64,000 nucleotides of DNA, from assembly GCF_004000845.1 (NCBI RefSeq), contig NZ_BIMA01000004.1, positions 1 to 64,000 on the forward strand, given 5' to 3'. Below the pieces are notes generated by a model. The model was not told the DNA's origin and did no database searches. It was given only the letters and a program-made list of their open reading frames with translations. A program made the position numbers and the translations under genes. This DNA comes from Paenibacillus koleovorans NBRC 103111 (lineage in GTDB: Bacteria > Bacillota > Bacilli > Paenibacillales > NBRC-103111). Within the stretch, counting starts at the first letter, position 1. Every line of letters starts with the position of its first letter. Shown in pieces: positions 31,650 through 42,400 of this stretch.

Positions 31650-34600
31650 TTATTGATACGTAATGCTCAATTCCGGGCGATAGCTCGTCGTAGCATGCTC
31701 GGACGTGTAGAAGCGAATGATCTTGCCCGGCACCGCGGAGTACAGCAGCACCCCGTGGTTGTTCGAAGGATTGTCGAGCCAATCCTGCACCGTCGCCGTA
31801 TCGAGCGTGATGTTCTTCACGATCGCCGTCCCCGTCGTCGTGAACGGTACTGTAAACGACAGCCCGCTCTTGATGTCGGTACCGACGCCGCGAGCTCCCG
31901 CTGTGTTCCAAGGCGTACTCGTAGCTTTGTTAACCCAAGTGGCCGAGGTAGCCCCCCAAGTCGTGTTCAAGTAGTACCCGGTTAAATCCATAGTGTTGTA
32001 ATTGATGAACGTCAGCTTTAGTGAGGCCGACGTCACCGTCTTACCGGCCGGAATCGAGATGTTGTCGAACCGGAGCAAGCTCTGGATCTCGTAAGCACCA
32101 CTCGTCAGATCCAGTTTATTGTAGACATAACTTTCCGTTCCCGTATACGAGGAACCGCTTCCCGTACGAATCTGGATATCCTTTGTCCCCGTGTAGCTGC
32201 TGACGCCTTCCTGGAACGTCACGGTCACCGGTGCCGGCGCTGCGACGGTCACGTTGACGCCGGAAGACGTCGTCGTGTTGCCGGCCGCATCGCGCGCTAC
32301 CGCCGTGACGGTGTAGGAGCCCGGCGTCAAAGCGCTCGTATCATACGACACGTCGTAAGGAGCGACGGTATCTTCCGCACCGGCCGCATTTCCGTTGAAG
32401 TAGAACTGTACGCCCACCACACCGACATTGTCGGAGGCATTGGCAGTCAAGTTCGTCACACCGGTCAGCGTAGCGCCGCCTGTTGGCGATGTGACCGAAA
32501 CCGTCGGGGCGGTCGTGTCCGAAGGCGAATAAGTGATGCTGAGCTTCGGTCGGTAAGCCTCCGTCGTATTCTCCGAGCCGTTGAGCTTGACGGTTGTAGC
32601 TTGAGTCATAGAGTTAATTTTAACCCCGTGATTCGAGGAAGGATCCGTCAACCAGCTCTGCACGACATCCGGATCAAGGGTAATCGTCTTATTCTGCCAG
32701 CCGGTCGTAAGGGTTGTCGTAAACGATTTGCCGGTGATGAAATCCGTACCGTCGCCGGCCGCCCCCGGCGTATTCCACGAGTCCGTAACATCGCGTTTAT
32801 TCCAAGTAAGCTGCGAGGAGTCATAGTTCCAATAAGTGTTCAAGTAGCGCCCTTCGATATTCGTCGGATTCACGTTGGAGCTCATGCGAACCGTCAAAGT
32901 GGCGGAGTCCACCTTCGTATTCAGCGGAATCGTGATACCGTCGAAACGAATGATCGAGAACATATTATAAGGCGACGCCTGCTGCGTTTGGTTGTAAATA
33001 TTGATATCGGCCCCCGTCTTGGCTGCAACCGTATTGCCAGAGCCTTGGCTGGTAATCCCGACATCCTTCGTGAGCGTATAGTTGTCGACTCCGTACTGAT
33101 ACGTAATTGTACCTGAGCCGCCGCTGTTGTTGCTGATCGTGACGCCTACGCCGGAGGAAGTCGTCGCGTTGGCCGCATAGTCGACGGCCGTTGCGGTGAA
33201 CGTATGGCTGCCGTCCAGCACGCCCATCGTGTTGTAGGACATTGTGTACGGAGCCGAAGTGATCGGAGCTCCGATCGGATTGCCGTCCAGCTTGAACTGC
33301 ACGCTGCCTACGCCGTAGTTGTCGGAAGCGGTAGCGGTCAAGGTAATGTAGCCGCTGTTCGTCGAGCTTGCGGTCGGCGAAGTGACGGATACGGTAGGCG
33401 CTGTGCTGTCCGGGCTGAATATGATGTTGACCGCAGGCGTCGTATACGTATTGTTCGACGTGTCGCGGACTACCGCCGTCAGCGCATGCGCGCCGGCCGA
33501 CAGCATGCCGGACGTGACAGTAAGGTTGAACGGTATGCTCGTATCCTCAGCCGCCAGCGGGCTTCCGTCGGCATAGAATCTTACGCCCGCTACGCCGACA
33601 TTGTCGCTGGCAACAGCCGCCAGCTGGAACGACGTCGTATAGATCGTGCCTGCAGCAGGCTGACTGATGACGCCTTGCGGCGGAGTTCCGTCCGTCACGT
33701 TGACAGTCACGCCTGTGGAGGTCGTCGTATTGCCCGAAGTGTCGCGGGCGACGGCCGTAATGGTGTGGTTGCCCGACGTGAGCGAGCTAGTGTTGAACGA
33801 AGTCGAGAACGGTGCGTTCAGCAACTCGGTCGTGGCCGGCTTGCCGTCCACGTGGAAGGTGACGCCGCCTACGCGCACGTCGTCCGCAGCGTTCGCAGAC
33901 AAGGTAATCGAGCCGCTAACGGTGCCTGGGCTTGGCGAGGTCATCGAAACCGTCGGCGCAGTCGAATCCGACGAGCCGCCGCCCGTCACCGTAACGGAGA
34001 CCGGTGCCGAATAGGATGTATTGCCTGCGGCATCCACCGCTTTCGCCGTTATCGTATGCGTGCCGTTCGACAAAGTAGCCGCGTTGAACGTCGTCGTGTA
34101 AGGCGAAGCCGTCAGCGTATTGCCGACCTGGATGCCGTCGATGAACAGCTGCACGCTGCTGACGCCTGTCGCATCGGTGGCGGATGCGGTAATCGTCGTG
34201 GAGCCCGAAATCGTGCTCGAGGCGGACGGTGCCGAGATCGAGACCGTCGGAGCGGTAACGTCGCCGGTGCCGCCTGTTACGTTGCCGACGAGCAAGCCGC
34301 CGATATCGCCCATTACGTTCAGCGTATCGAGGCTCGATACGACCGGCGTGCTGCGGAAGGCGATGTTCGTCGCAATCGTCAATTCCGAGCTGCTAGGCGG
34401 AGTTACATATGCGCTATACGTCTTAGCCGCCGTATCGACGACGATGCGCAGACGATACACTTGATTCGCCGAATACGTAATCGGCGTTCCCGGACCGACA
34501 TAGGTAATGTTGTCGCGCGCTTCGATCTTGCCTGCCGTTCCGAAGCGTACGACGGCCGGCATCGACCAAGAGCCGCCGGCCGAGCCGAGGGAAAAGCTCA

Positions 34601-36860
34601 CGCCGCCGTCGACCGTCGCAGCGAGCGGCATGGCATCGAGCTCTACGGTAAACGTGCCGGTTTGCGTGCCCAGCGGATAAGACTTAAATTGACCGGCATA
34701 GATCGCCGCCTTCCAGTTAGCAAGTCCCGTCGTGTCGAGCACCCGCACGTTGCGGATCGTCTCGCTGGACTTGCCGTTGCTGTCCGTCGCCTTCACCTTG
34801 ATCGCATAGCTGCCTGCCGCTACGGATGACCAAGTGTAGTTGTAAGGAGGCGATGTTTTCTCTCCGAGCTTGGTAACGCCGTTGAAAAACTCCACTTTCG
34901 TAATCGATCCCGAGTTCGCGGTCACAAGCGGATCGATGCCGATCGTAGCCGATTCGGAGAAAATCTGGCCTTCCACAGGAGCGGACATCGTAATGTCCGG
35001 CGGCAGCTGCAGGCTGACCCCGATCTGGTTCGCAAGCCAGGACAAGCTGACAGAAGGTTTGTGCTCCCACGACCATTTGCGCCACGGGTTCACGCGGAAA
35101 GCCGCTTTGCCGCTTGCCGGACCTGCCGGACGCGTCCAGTAGTTGACGCCGATATCATAGCCGAGGTAGAGGTCCATAGCCAGATCCGTAATCGTAGAAT
35201 CGGGCGAACCGCCAAGCAGCTGGTTGAAATATTCGGACCAGAGCAGCCCGGTCGCAATCGAAATATTGTGATCGATCGTGCTGCCTCCATGCGGATTGCC
35301 CGCACTGCCGCGGCCGCCGCTCACCGCGTCGGTCGTTCCGTCGTACTTCATCATATAGTCGGCGTAAGCCAGCGTGCCTGCATATGAATCGTAGCTATGG
35401 TACGGATCATATTTGACTGCAGCTTTCAGAAAATTGCCGACACGCTTCACGAAGCTCGCAATGTCGCTGTCCTGCGTAATCGAGTAGGCGCGAATCATCG
35501 ATTGCTGCAAGAGGATGGTCATCCATGACGAAGCGACAAAATCCGCGCTCACACCGTCCCCATGCTGCGAGCCCTTGTGATACAAACCGCCGTCGACGTA
35601 ACCGGACGGTATCGCACCGCCGGCGCCATTCTGATGCCAGATGAAGTCACCTGTTTGCGAGACCACGTTGTCCTTGTACTTCGTTAGCCCCAATACTTCA
35701 TAAGCGATAACGTTGGCTAGCAGGCGGAACGCCGTATGCCGTTCCGTCCATGTGCTCAGACCGGCCGACCAGCGGGTGTTCTCCGTATTTTGTTCTTGCG
35801 CGTTGACGATCCAGTCGATCGGATCTAGCATCCCGGCATTGCCGGTCAGCCAGTAGTCGTACGCGAGCGGCTCGTTGTAAGAGTACATAGAGTTGTTGCC
35901 GCCGCCTGCAGATGTAGAGGTCGCCTTCAGCTTGAACAAGCCGATCGCCTTGGTCGGCGTCGTCGTAGCGTCCCATAGCTTGCTCGCATAGAACTGCGTG
36001 CTGCGCGTCGCTTCGCGAAGCGCCTTGAACGAGCCGGAGCGGAAGTACAAATCGTACATCGTCGAGGAACGATCGTACAGCCAAGTTTCGGAGTTCGCAC
36101 CGGCATCCTTGTACGGATTCGTTTCGGTCACGGCGATGTTGTCTTCATTGATAACGGTATAGAAAAAGTTTTTGAACGCATAATCGGCTTCGTCAAAATC
36201 CGGATAATGCTCGACCGCCTTCATGGAGGAAGGATCGTCGCGATTGACGCCTATATCGTCGTCCATCGGATTCATCCGCTGCGGATTGAGCGTGCCTTTC
36301 GACAGGACGTCCTTCGGAAGCACCGCGTACACATCCGGCTCATAAATATTGTCCGTCGCGACGAACGTGCCGCTGACGACTTGGTGCCATGCCGTCTTCG
36401 GATCGGTCAGTGTGGAGATGTTCTGGGTGCGGGTCGTCGTCCCCCATTCGATGGTGATGTTCTCGCTGTTAGGGAAAGCGGAGGTGAATGTGTATGGGAT
36501 CTGAACGGTCGCTACGCGAACGGAGGTGCCGTCCAGCGCGGGGTTCGTAATATGTCTCCAAGGGGTTTGCATGGCGACATAAGCGGGAATTTCGACGCCT
36601 CCCTTCAGCACCCGGAATTTGGTCAGATCGGCCGGGGCGACGGATCCGCGGGTGAACGGAACGCCGAAGGTGACAAGCGTCGGAACGCCGGTATCGACAT
36701 TCTCGGTAGGATGCAGCTTGACTGTCATCGTACCGGAGGTCTCGGCGGAAGCGTAGAACGGGAGAACCGTTGCGCTGGCAACGCCCGGGAAGACGGGCAC
36801 GATCCCCGTAATGAGCAGGATCATCAGCAAGGTTTGCTTCCAAACGCGCTTCATCATCAT
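31650..36860 (-). CDS. Giant secreted multidomain protein, exo-rhamnogalacturonan-lyase-like N-terminus
   Basis: 1736 residues. ATG at 36860 follows GAAAGGAG by eight bases. The signal peptide ends PGVASA (residue 30). About 30-180: VTFGVPFTRGSVAPADL followed by a segment with TPWRH resembles the RIFT-barrel domain of PcRGLX/YetA-type proteins. About 180-640: a helix-rich domain (VEHYPDFDEADYAFKNFFY, GGSTIDHNIS) that could be an alpha/alpha toroid. Then an Ig-like domain, a LamG-like sandwich (about 740-910), four Ig-like domains of about 90 residues (TAPTVSxxxP starts), a DNRLRE module, another Ig-like domain and a C-terminal DNRLRE module. The DNRLRE family includes carbohydrate-binding members. 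It probably attacks or binds an acidic plant or microbial polysaccharide; catalytic residues were not identified. It is a paralogue of 39487-45987. Confidence 0.85.
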   Translation of the reverse strand: MMMKRVWKQTLLMILLITGIVPVFPGVASATVLPFYASAETSGTMTVKLHPTENVDTGVPTLVTFGVPFTRGSVAPADLTKFRVLKGGVEIPAYVAMQTPWRHITNPALDGTSVRVATVQIPYTFTSAFPNSENITIEWGTTTRTQNISTLTDPKTAWHQVVSGTFVATDNIYEPDVYAVLPKDVLSKGTLNPQRMNPMDDDIGVNRDDPSSMKAVEHYPDFDEADYAFKNFFYTVINEDNIAVTETNPYKDAGANSETWLYDRSSTMYDLYFRSGSFKALREATRSTQFYASKLWDATTTPTKAIGLFKLKATSTSAGGGNNSMYSYNEPLAYDYWLTGNAGMLDPIDWIVNAQEQNTENTRWSAGLSTWTERHTAFRLLANVIAYEVLGLTKYKDNVVSQTGDFIWHQNGAGGAIPSGYVDGGLYHKGSQHGDGVSADFVASSWMTILLQQSMIRAYSITQDSDIASFVKRVGNFLKAAVKYDPYHSYDSYAGTLAYADYMMKYDGTTDAVSGGRGSAGNPHGGSTIDHNISIATGLLWSEYFNQLLGGSPDSTITDLAMDLYLGYDIGVNYWTRPAGPASGKAAFRVNPWRKWSWEHKPSVSLSWLANQIGVSLQLPPDITMSAPVEGQIFSESATIGIDPLVTANSGSITKVEFFNGVTKLGEKTSPPYNYTWSSVAAGSYAIKVKATDSNGKSSETIRNVRVLDTTGLANWKAAIYAGQFKSYPLGTQTGTFTVELDAMPLAATVDGGVSFSLGSAGGSWSMPAVVRFGTAGKIEARDNITYVGPGTPITYSANQVYRLRIVVDTAAKTYSAYVTPPSSSELTIATNIAFRSTPVVSSLDTLNVMGDIGGLLVGNVTGGTGDVTAPTVSISAPSASSTISGSTTITASATDATGVSSVQLFIDGIQVGNTLTASPYTTTFNAATLSNGTHTITAKAVDAAGNTSYSAPVSVTVTGGGSSDSTAPTVSMTSPSPGTVSGSITLSANAADDVRVGGVTFHVDGKPATTELLNAPFSTSFNTSSLTSGNHTITAVARDTSGNTTTSTGVTVNVTDGTPPQGVISQPAAGTIYTTSFQLAAVASDNVGVAGVRFYADGSPLAAEDTSIPFNLTVTSGMLSAGAHALTAVVRDTSNNTYTTPAVNIIFSPDSTAPTVSVTSPTASSTNSGYITLTATASDNYGVGSVQFKLDGNPIGAPITSAPYTMSYNTMGVLDGSHTFTATAVDYAANATTSSGVGVTISNNSGGSGTITYQYGVDNYTLTKDVGITSQGSGNTVAAKTGADINIYNQTQQASPYNMFSIIRFDGITIPLNTKVDSATLTVRMSSNVNPTNIEGRYLNTYWNYDSSQLTWNKRDVTDSWNTPGAAGDGTDFITGKSFTTTLTTGWQNKTITLDPDVVQSWLTDPSSNHGVKINSMTQATTVKLNGSENTTEAYRPKLSITYSPSDTTAPTVSVTSPTGGATLTGVTNLTANASDNVGVVGVQFYFNGNAAGAEDTVAPYDVSYDTSALTPGSYTVTAVARDAAGNTTTSSGVNVTVAAPAPVTVTFQEGVSSYTGTKDIQIRTGSGSSYTGTESYVYNKLDLTSGAYEIQSLLRFDNISIPAGKTVTSASLKLTFINYNTMDLTGYYLNTTWGATSATWVNKATSTPWNTAGARGVGTDIKSGLSFTVPFTTTGTAIVKNITLDTATVQDWLDNPSNNHGVLLYSAVPGKIIRFYTSEHATTSYRPELSITYQ

Positions 36861-36948
36861 TAACACTACTCCTTTCGATTGTGGGTGGTGAATGGCGGAT
36901 GGTGGATGAGAACGGATTCTCGGATGCAGCTCCAACTCTAGGAACGAA

Positions 36949-36957
36949 TCACCTCCC
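36949..36957 (-). promoter_or_regulatory. Extra full-length Shine-Dalgarno-like site in the leader
   Basis: GGAGGTGAT lies about 90 bases before the accepted start of the 1736-residue protein. An in-frame TTG 12-15 bases after it could extend the protein by 27 residues ahead of the signal peptide, but that would bury the signal. The other giant paralogue has the same nonamer at a similar place (46059-46067). Confidence 0.4.
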
Positions 36958-37006
36958 CGATTATCGAAGTAGGAACAGGAACATATTAGACCTGATGTAC
37001 GGCATA

Positions 37007-37020
37007 AGCAAGCGCTTACA
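37007..37020 (-). promoter_or_regulatory. cre box (CcpA site) upstream of giant gene 1
   Basis: On the minus strand TGTAAGCGCTTGCT matches every position of the Bacillus cre consensus TGWAARCGYTWNCW. It sits about 150 bases upstream of the start codon, so carbon catabolite control of the secreted protein is likely. Confidence 0.75.
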
Positions 37021-37120
37021 GAATAATAATAAAGCAAAATACGAGCATTAACCTTACAATCATTGCTCATTTAGTTGTGTAATCGACATTTTTTGCTGTT
37101 TTTATTTCCATTTCAAGGAA

Positions 37121-37154
37121 AGAGGCTTCATTCCACGAATGGAATGAAGCCTCT
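37121..37154 (-). terminator. Terminator of the Eis-like acetyltransferase gene
   Basis: AGAGGCTTCATTCCA (37121-37135) pairs perfectly with 37140-37154 around CGAA. On the minus strand TTCCTTGAAAT follows, a weak T tract. It isolates the acetyltransferase gene from the cre box and giant gene downstream. Confidence 0.7.
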
Positions 37155-37170
37155 GTTCCCTTGTTATGCA

Positions 37171-38382
37171 TTAGAACATATCCAAAATATAGGGCTGCTG
37201 CTTCGACAAAAGCCGATCGAGCATTTCCGCCGTTTTGCGATCTCCAGCCAGCAAACCAGAGTCGACGTAGGACCGGCTGTCACCGAACCCCATGAACAGG
37301 GAGGAGAACACATGAATCGGTCCCGCCAGCCATCCTGCTTGCCCACTTGCCGCTCCGCCGTCTGCCGAGCCCAATTCGACTTCCCGCAGCTCTAGCTTCG
37401 TGGCCGTAGCATGCCCGTCCGCCTCGATCGTCAGCTCGAAGCGGCCGTTGTTCCATGGCGCCTGCTGATCTTCCACCTGGAACCGCAACGTAATCTCCTC
37501 CCCGTCGCTCTCGAACGGATACTGCTCCAGAAACCCTTTCATATCGACTATCCGGGTCATGTAGCATGCATTCACTTCGGATCGGGCTGGCGGCGTATCG
37601 AACAAGGTAACGAGCAGATCCCCCGCCGGTGCGGTAAATGTCACTTGCTCCGTCATCGAATCGTGCATCGCGAGAAACCGGAGCAGTCTGGAACGGCTGA
37701 GCTCATCCAGGTAGATGAACTCTTTTACATCGAGCACAGTGCCTTCCACCGAATACATGACGTACCCTCTGGGCTGCCCCGACTCGTCGAAGTCGACGGC
37801 CAGCTGACCCAGCTTCCGCCGGAATACCTGATGCTCCCACCAGGCATCGTCGCGGCTCAGCATGCCGTTGTATTTGGCGGCGAACGCTTCGTACACGTCG
37901 CGGATTACAGCCAGATCCCGTCGCGACTTCCGCTCCACATACCCACCCGGAACCGGAATGGCGGTCGTACGGCTCACCGCATATTTGTAACGTTTGATTT
38001 CTCCAAAATATCCCCAGCCGTATTTGCGGTAAAACACGAAGGAGAACGGGTTGAGCACGGAAACGGTTTGCCCTTGCTCCCGCATCGCTTGCAGCGAATG
38101 GGTGATCAGCTTGCCGACCATCCCTTTGCGCCGATGCTCCGGCCATGTCGCTACGCTTGCAATGCCTCCCATATCCAGCTTTTTCCCGCCCAAATACATA
38201 CGGAATGGCAAAATGACCAGCTTGGCCGCCAATATATCATTCTCATAGTAGCCCAAGACGTAATCCGTCTTCATCTGCTCGAGCCGTCTCATCCTCTCGG
38301 CAGCTGATAAATTCAACCGGAACGAAAACTCGGTCAGCTCGAGACTGGCCTCACAGTCCTGTTCTCTCAATCTGCGGATCAT
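37171..38382 (-). CDS. GNAT-family acetyltransferase, Eis-like, with SCP2-type C-terminal domain
   Basis: A 403-residue acetyltransferase. The start MIRRLREQ at 38382 has AAAGGAG seven bases upstream. The first GNAT domain is complete: GGIASVATWPEHRRKGMVGKLI (about 76-97) holds the acetyl-CoA loop RRKGMVG, and NPFSFVFYRKYGWGYFG follows. A second, degenerate GNAT-like domain spans about 150-290. The C-terminal part (about 295-400; LRFQVEDQQAPWNNGRFEL) resembles the sterol-carrier-like domain of the Eis family. Substrates are probably amines or aminoglycoside-like compounds. It is monocistronic and divergent from the AraC gene at 38578. Confidence 0.87.
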   Translation of the reverse strand: MIRRLREQDCEASLELTEFSFRLNLSAAERMRRLEQMKTDYVLGYYENDILAAKLVILPFRMYLGGKKLDMGGIASVATWPEHRRKGMVGKLITHSLQAMREQGQTVSVLNPFSFVFYRKYGWGYFGEIKRYKYAVSRTTAIPVPGGYVERKSRRDLAVIRDVYEAFAAKYNGMLSRDDAWWEHQVFRRKLGQLAVDFDESGQPRGYVMYSVEGTVLDVKEFIYLDELSRSRLLRFLAMHDSMTEQVTFTAPAGDLLVTLFDTPPARSEVNACYMTRIVDMKGFLEQYPFESDGEEITLRFQVEDQQAPWNNGRFELTIEADGHATATKLELREVELGSADGGAASGQAGWLAGPIHVFSSLFMGFGDSRSYVDSGLLAGDRKTAEMLDRLLSKQQPYILDMF

Positions 38383-38528
38383 GGCCAAGCTCCTTTGTGC
38401 CAAACTGTTGCCAGGCATACGCCTCGCCGGATGCACCCAAAGAGTACACATCCTCAATTTAAGGATAAAGCAAATTTCGTACATATTCAGCACATCTCTT
38501 GCTTTTTTTTCTCATTTATCCACTTAAA

Positions 38529-38558
38529 TTGCTGTTTCAGCTAATCGTATGCTAAAAT
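38529..38558 (+). promoter_or_regulatory. Promoter of AraC regulator 1
   Basis: TTGCTG (38529-38534) and TAAAAT (38553-38558) are 18 bases apart. The -10 lies in GTATGCTAAAATGA, nearly identical to CTATGTTAAAATGA at the second AraC gene. The likely transcript start is about 12 bases upstream of the TTG start codon, leaving a very short leader that still holds the ribosome site. Confidence 0.5.
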
Positions 38559-38577
38559 GAAGCTGGAGGTGTTCCGC

Positions 38578-39435
38578 TTGTCCATGTCTATGAACGGTCA
38601 GAACCTGTTTGAGCTGGAAGATCACTTTATCATTCTGCGAACCCGAAAATTGGTGACGGATGTCCACTTGTCCCAGTACCACAGCCACGAAACGTACGAG
38701 ATGTATTATTTGCTGGACGGCGTCCGGAGCTATTTCATCAGAGACCGCACCTATGTGCTGGAAAAAGGCGATATGGTGATGATCGACCGTCACGACATTC
38801 ACAAGAACATCGACAAGGAAAACGAGGTGCGCGAAGGTATTCTGGTCGCGTTCAACCGCCAATTTCTCGAGCATGACTTGCTGCAGCCTATTCTGGACGA
38901 AATTCTGGAGACTTTTACGCGCACGAAGCTGTTCCGGTTCACCGCCGCGGAGCAAAGCTTTATCGAATCGCTGTTGCTGAAGATGGTGCGGGAGCACGGG
39001 AAAAAGGACTTCGGCTACTTGGTGTACTTGAAGGCGACTATGATGGAGCTGCTTGTCTGGCTGAAGCGCAAAAATGAAAGCGTCTCCCGCATCACGGTCC
39101 GGCACGCCAATTCGATTCACGAGAAAATATCCGATATCGTCAAACATATCAACCAAACATACATGGAAGAGCTGACACTCGCCGGCATCTCCCAGACGTT
39201 CTACATCAGTCCCTATCACTTGAGCCGGATGTTCAAGGAGGTGACGGGCTTCACGTTCATCGAGTACATCCACAGCGTGAGGACGCTCGAGTCGCAGAAG
39301 CTGCTGCGCGATACGAACCTCAATGTGACCGAGATCGCCCAGCAGGTGGGCTTCGACAGCTCGACGCATTTCGGCCGCGTGTTCAAGGAGCAGGTCGGCT
39401 GCTCGCCGCTCAAGTATAGGAAACAATATAAATAA
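38578..39435 (+). CDS. AraC-family transcriptional regulator 1
   Basis: 285 residues. A TTG start at 38578 is preferred because GGAGGT ends seven bases before it; in-frame ATGs at 38584 and 38590 are further off. The N-terminal cupin-like sensing domain (HSHETYEMYYLLDGVRSYFI, GDMVMIDRHDIHK) is typical of sugar-responsive AraC proteins. The C-terminal pair of helix-turn-helix motifs (LTLAGISQTFYISPYHLSRM and NVTEIAQQVGFDSSTHFGRV) is intact. It resembles regulator 2 (46290) throughout, and each lies next to one of the giant secreted paralogues, which they probably activate. It converges with giant gene 2, sharing a terminator. Confidence 0.9.
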   Translation: MSMSMNGQNLFELEDHFIILRTRKLVTDVHLSQYHSHETYEMYYLLDGVRSYFIRDRTYVLEKGDMVMIDRHDIHKNIDKENEVREGILVAFNRQFLEHDLLQPILDEILETFTRTKLFRFTAAEQSFIESLLLKMVREHGKKDFGYLVYLKATMMELLVWLKRKNESVSRITVRHANSIHEKISDIVKHINQTYMEELTLAGISQTFYISPYHLSRMFKEVTGFTFIEYIHSVRTLESQKLLRDTNLNVTEIAQQVGFDSSTHFGRVFKEQVGCSPLKYRKQYK

Positions 39436-39474
39436 AAAGACCCGCAGCTTCGAGTAGCTGTCGGGTCCTTTTTG
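39434..39474. terminator. Shared bidirectional terminator, AraC 1 and giant gene 2
   Basis: AAAAAGACCCGCAGCT pairs with AGCTGTCGGGTCCTTTTT around a short loop. A and T runs flank it on both sides. It overlaps the AraC stop codon and lies 13 bases beyond the stop of the converging giant gene. Confidence 0.85.
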
Positions 39475-39486
39475 TATCGCTAACGA

Positions 39487-42400
39487 TTATTGCGGAACAT
39501 AGTTGATCGTCAGCAACGGACGATCGCCTGCCGTTGCATAGTCGGAGCTGCGGATTTGGATGCTGCGCCCCGCTACCGGCGAGCTGAGCACGACGCCCCA
39601 GTTGGTAGACGGATTGTCGATCCAGCTCTGTACGACCGCCGGATCAAGCGTTACCGTCGTCGATGGAATGCCGGATTGGAAGTCCACTTCGAACAGCTTG
39701 CCGCTGATGTAGTCGGTTCCGCTGCCGGAAGCTCCCGGGGACGCCCAGTCGTCGATCGCGTTGCGCTTCGTCCAGTGGATCGTGCCGGACGATGTATCAT
39801 TCCACGGTGTCTGCAGATAGCGACCTTCGATAATTCCGTACGAGCCGCCATGACGGGTCAAGGTCAAGGTAGCGGACTGCACGACCGTCCCGGATGGGAT
39901 CGACACGCCGCTGAACTTCAACAAGCTGTTGTGATAAGAAGGCGTTGTCGTATTGTAGGCGTACATGACATTAGCGGTTCGATTCGGCGAGCTTGTGCTC
40001 GTAGACAAAATGTGGAAGTCGATGGCCCCGCTATAGCTGCTCACGCCTTGTTGGAACGTTGCCGTTCCGGCGCTGACATTCGCCGTCGTCACCGTCACTT
40101 TGACCGGGGAGGACTGCAGGTCGCTAGCTGTGCTTTCGGCTACTACATAGATGTCGTAAGTCGTGTTCGGCGTCAGCGTTGTTGCGGTTAATGTCGCTTC
40201 CGTGTTAGCCGTCAAGGAAGTGCTGCCGCGCAAGCTGGAGGCTACGGTGGAACCGGCTGCATTTTGTCCGGCTTTCACTTGCGCCGACGATGGAGCCGCA
40301 GCGCCGGATGGCAGCGTGACAAAGTAGGCCGTGCCGTTGATATCCGTCTTCACCTTCACAGGGGCGGTCGTCCCCGTCGCCGTTCCCGCATCCGGATAGC
40401 CGGACACCCATGCCGGAGCGGTTGGAATCGACACATAGTTGATCGTCAGCAACGGACGATCGGCAACCGTCGCATAGTCGGACGAGCGGATCTGAATGCT
40501 GCGTCCCGCCACCGACGAGCTCAGGACGATCCCCAGGTTGGTGGACGGATTGCTGATCCAGCTTTGTACTACTTCCGGATCGAGCGCAACTACAGCCGGC
40601 GTTCCTGTCTGGAAGTCAGCCTCGAACACCTTGCCGCTGATCGTGTCGGTACCGCTTCCTGTACCGCCCGGCGTGCCCCAGTTGTCGGAAGCGGTTCGCT
40701 GTGTCCAGTTGATCGTACCGGTCACGTCGTTCCATGCCGTCTGCAAGTAGCGGCCTTCGATGACTCCATACGAACCTCCATGACGGTTCAGCGTCAACGT
40801 GGCGGACTGGACCACCGTTCCTGCCGGGATCGACAGACTGCCGAACTTCAACAAACTGTTATGGTACGAAGGCGTAGTCGTGTTGTAAGCGTACATGACG
40901 TTGGCCGTTTTGTTCGGTGCGCCGGAGCTCCCCGATGTAATATGGAAGTCTATAGCGCCGGTGTAGCTGTCCGCGCCTTGCTGGAACGTTGCCGTTCCGG
41001 ACGAGCCGCTGCTGTTGGCTACCGTGACGGTCACTGCCGACGAAGTCGTTTCACCATTCAGGTTGTCGATCGCTTTCGCGGCGAACGTATGCGTTCCGTT
41101 CGTAAGGGTCGTCGTGTCAAACGTCGTCGTGTATGGCGACACCGTATCCGGAGTCCCGAAGAGGACGCCGTCCGATAAGAACTGGACGGATGCGATCCCG
41201 TCGGCATCCGTTGCGGTCGCGGTCAGCGTAATCGTACCGCTAACCGTCGAGCTGTCGCTCGGTGAGGTCATCGTTACCGTCGGCGGCGTATTGCTTGTTG
41301 TCGTGACGGTTACTTTGGTCGGAGACGATTGCAAATCGCTGGTGCTGCTCTCTGCGACTGTGTAGATGTCGTACGTCGTTGCCGCGGTCAAGCCGGTTGC
41401 GGTCAGCGTCGATTCCACATTGGCTGTGAGCGCAGCGCTGCCGCGCAGGCTGGACGCTACTGTGGATCCCGCCGCATTTTGTCCCGCCTTCACCTGAGCG
41501 GATGAAGGCGCCGATGCGCCTGAAGCAAGGGCAACGAAGTAAGCCGTGCTGTTGGTGGTCGTCTCCACCTTCACCGGCGCTGTGCTCATGGTAGCTGTAC
41601 CTGCAGCCGGATAGCCGGAAGCCCATGCCGGCGCCGAAGTAGCGCTGATCGGCTCGAAGTTGATCGTAAGCTTCGGACGCGAGGCAACCGTAGCGTGCTC
41701 GGAGGAGCGGATCGTCAAGTTCGTTGTAAGCGTCGGCGAGGAGAACAGGACGATCCCGTGATTGTCGGCCGGATTGTCCAGCCAGCTCTGCACGACGGCC
41801 GTATCCAACGTTTGGGTGACCGGCGTACCCGTCGTCGGGAACGTCATCGAGAATGATTTGCCGCTGATATAGTCGGTTCCGTCCCCTTCCGCACCCGGCG
41901 TATTCCAGAAGTCGAATACCGTCCGTTTGTTCCAGTTGATCAAGCCCGAAACGCCGTTCCACGGTGTTTGGAGATAGCGGCCATCGATGATGGGTCCGAG
42001 TCCGGCTCCCCCGTTATAGACCAAGCTCAAGGACGCGGAGCTCACCTTGGTGCCGGGAGGAATCACAATGTCGTCGAATCGGAGCAGCCCGTTGGTCGTA
42101 TCGCGCAAATATACGGTTGTCAACGTGCGGTTCGGTTCATTGGCTGAACCGGATATGATATGGAAATCGCGAGTTCCGTCATAGTTGCCGACTCCGTCTT
42201 GATACGATACGGTTCCGGTGCCTCCGCTGCCATTGCTCGCCGATGCCGTAACCGTAGAAGAAGTCGTTGTGTTGTTAGCGAAATCTTTAGCGGTTGCCGT
42301 GAAGGAATGATTGCCGTCCGTCAAATGCATCGTGTTGTAGGTCAGTTCATAAGGAGCTGCCGTAAGCAGCGGGCCGACCGGGTTGCCGTCGATCTTGAAC

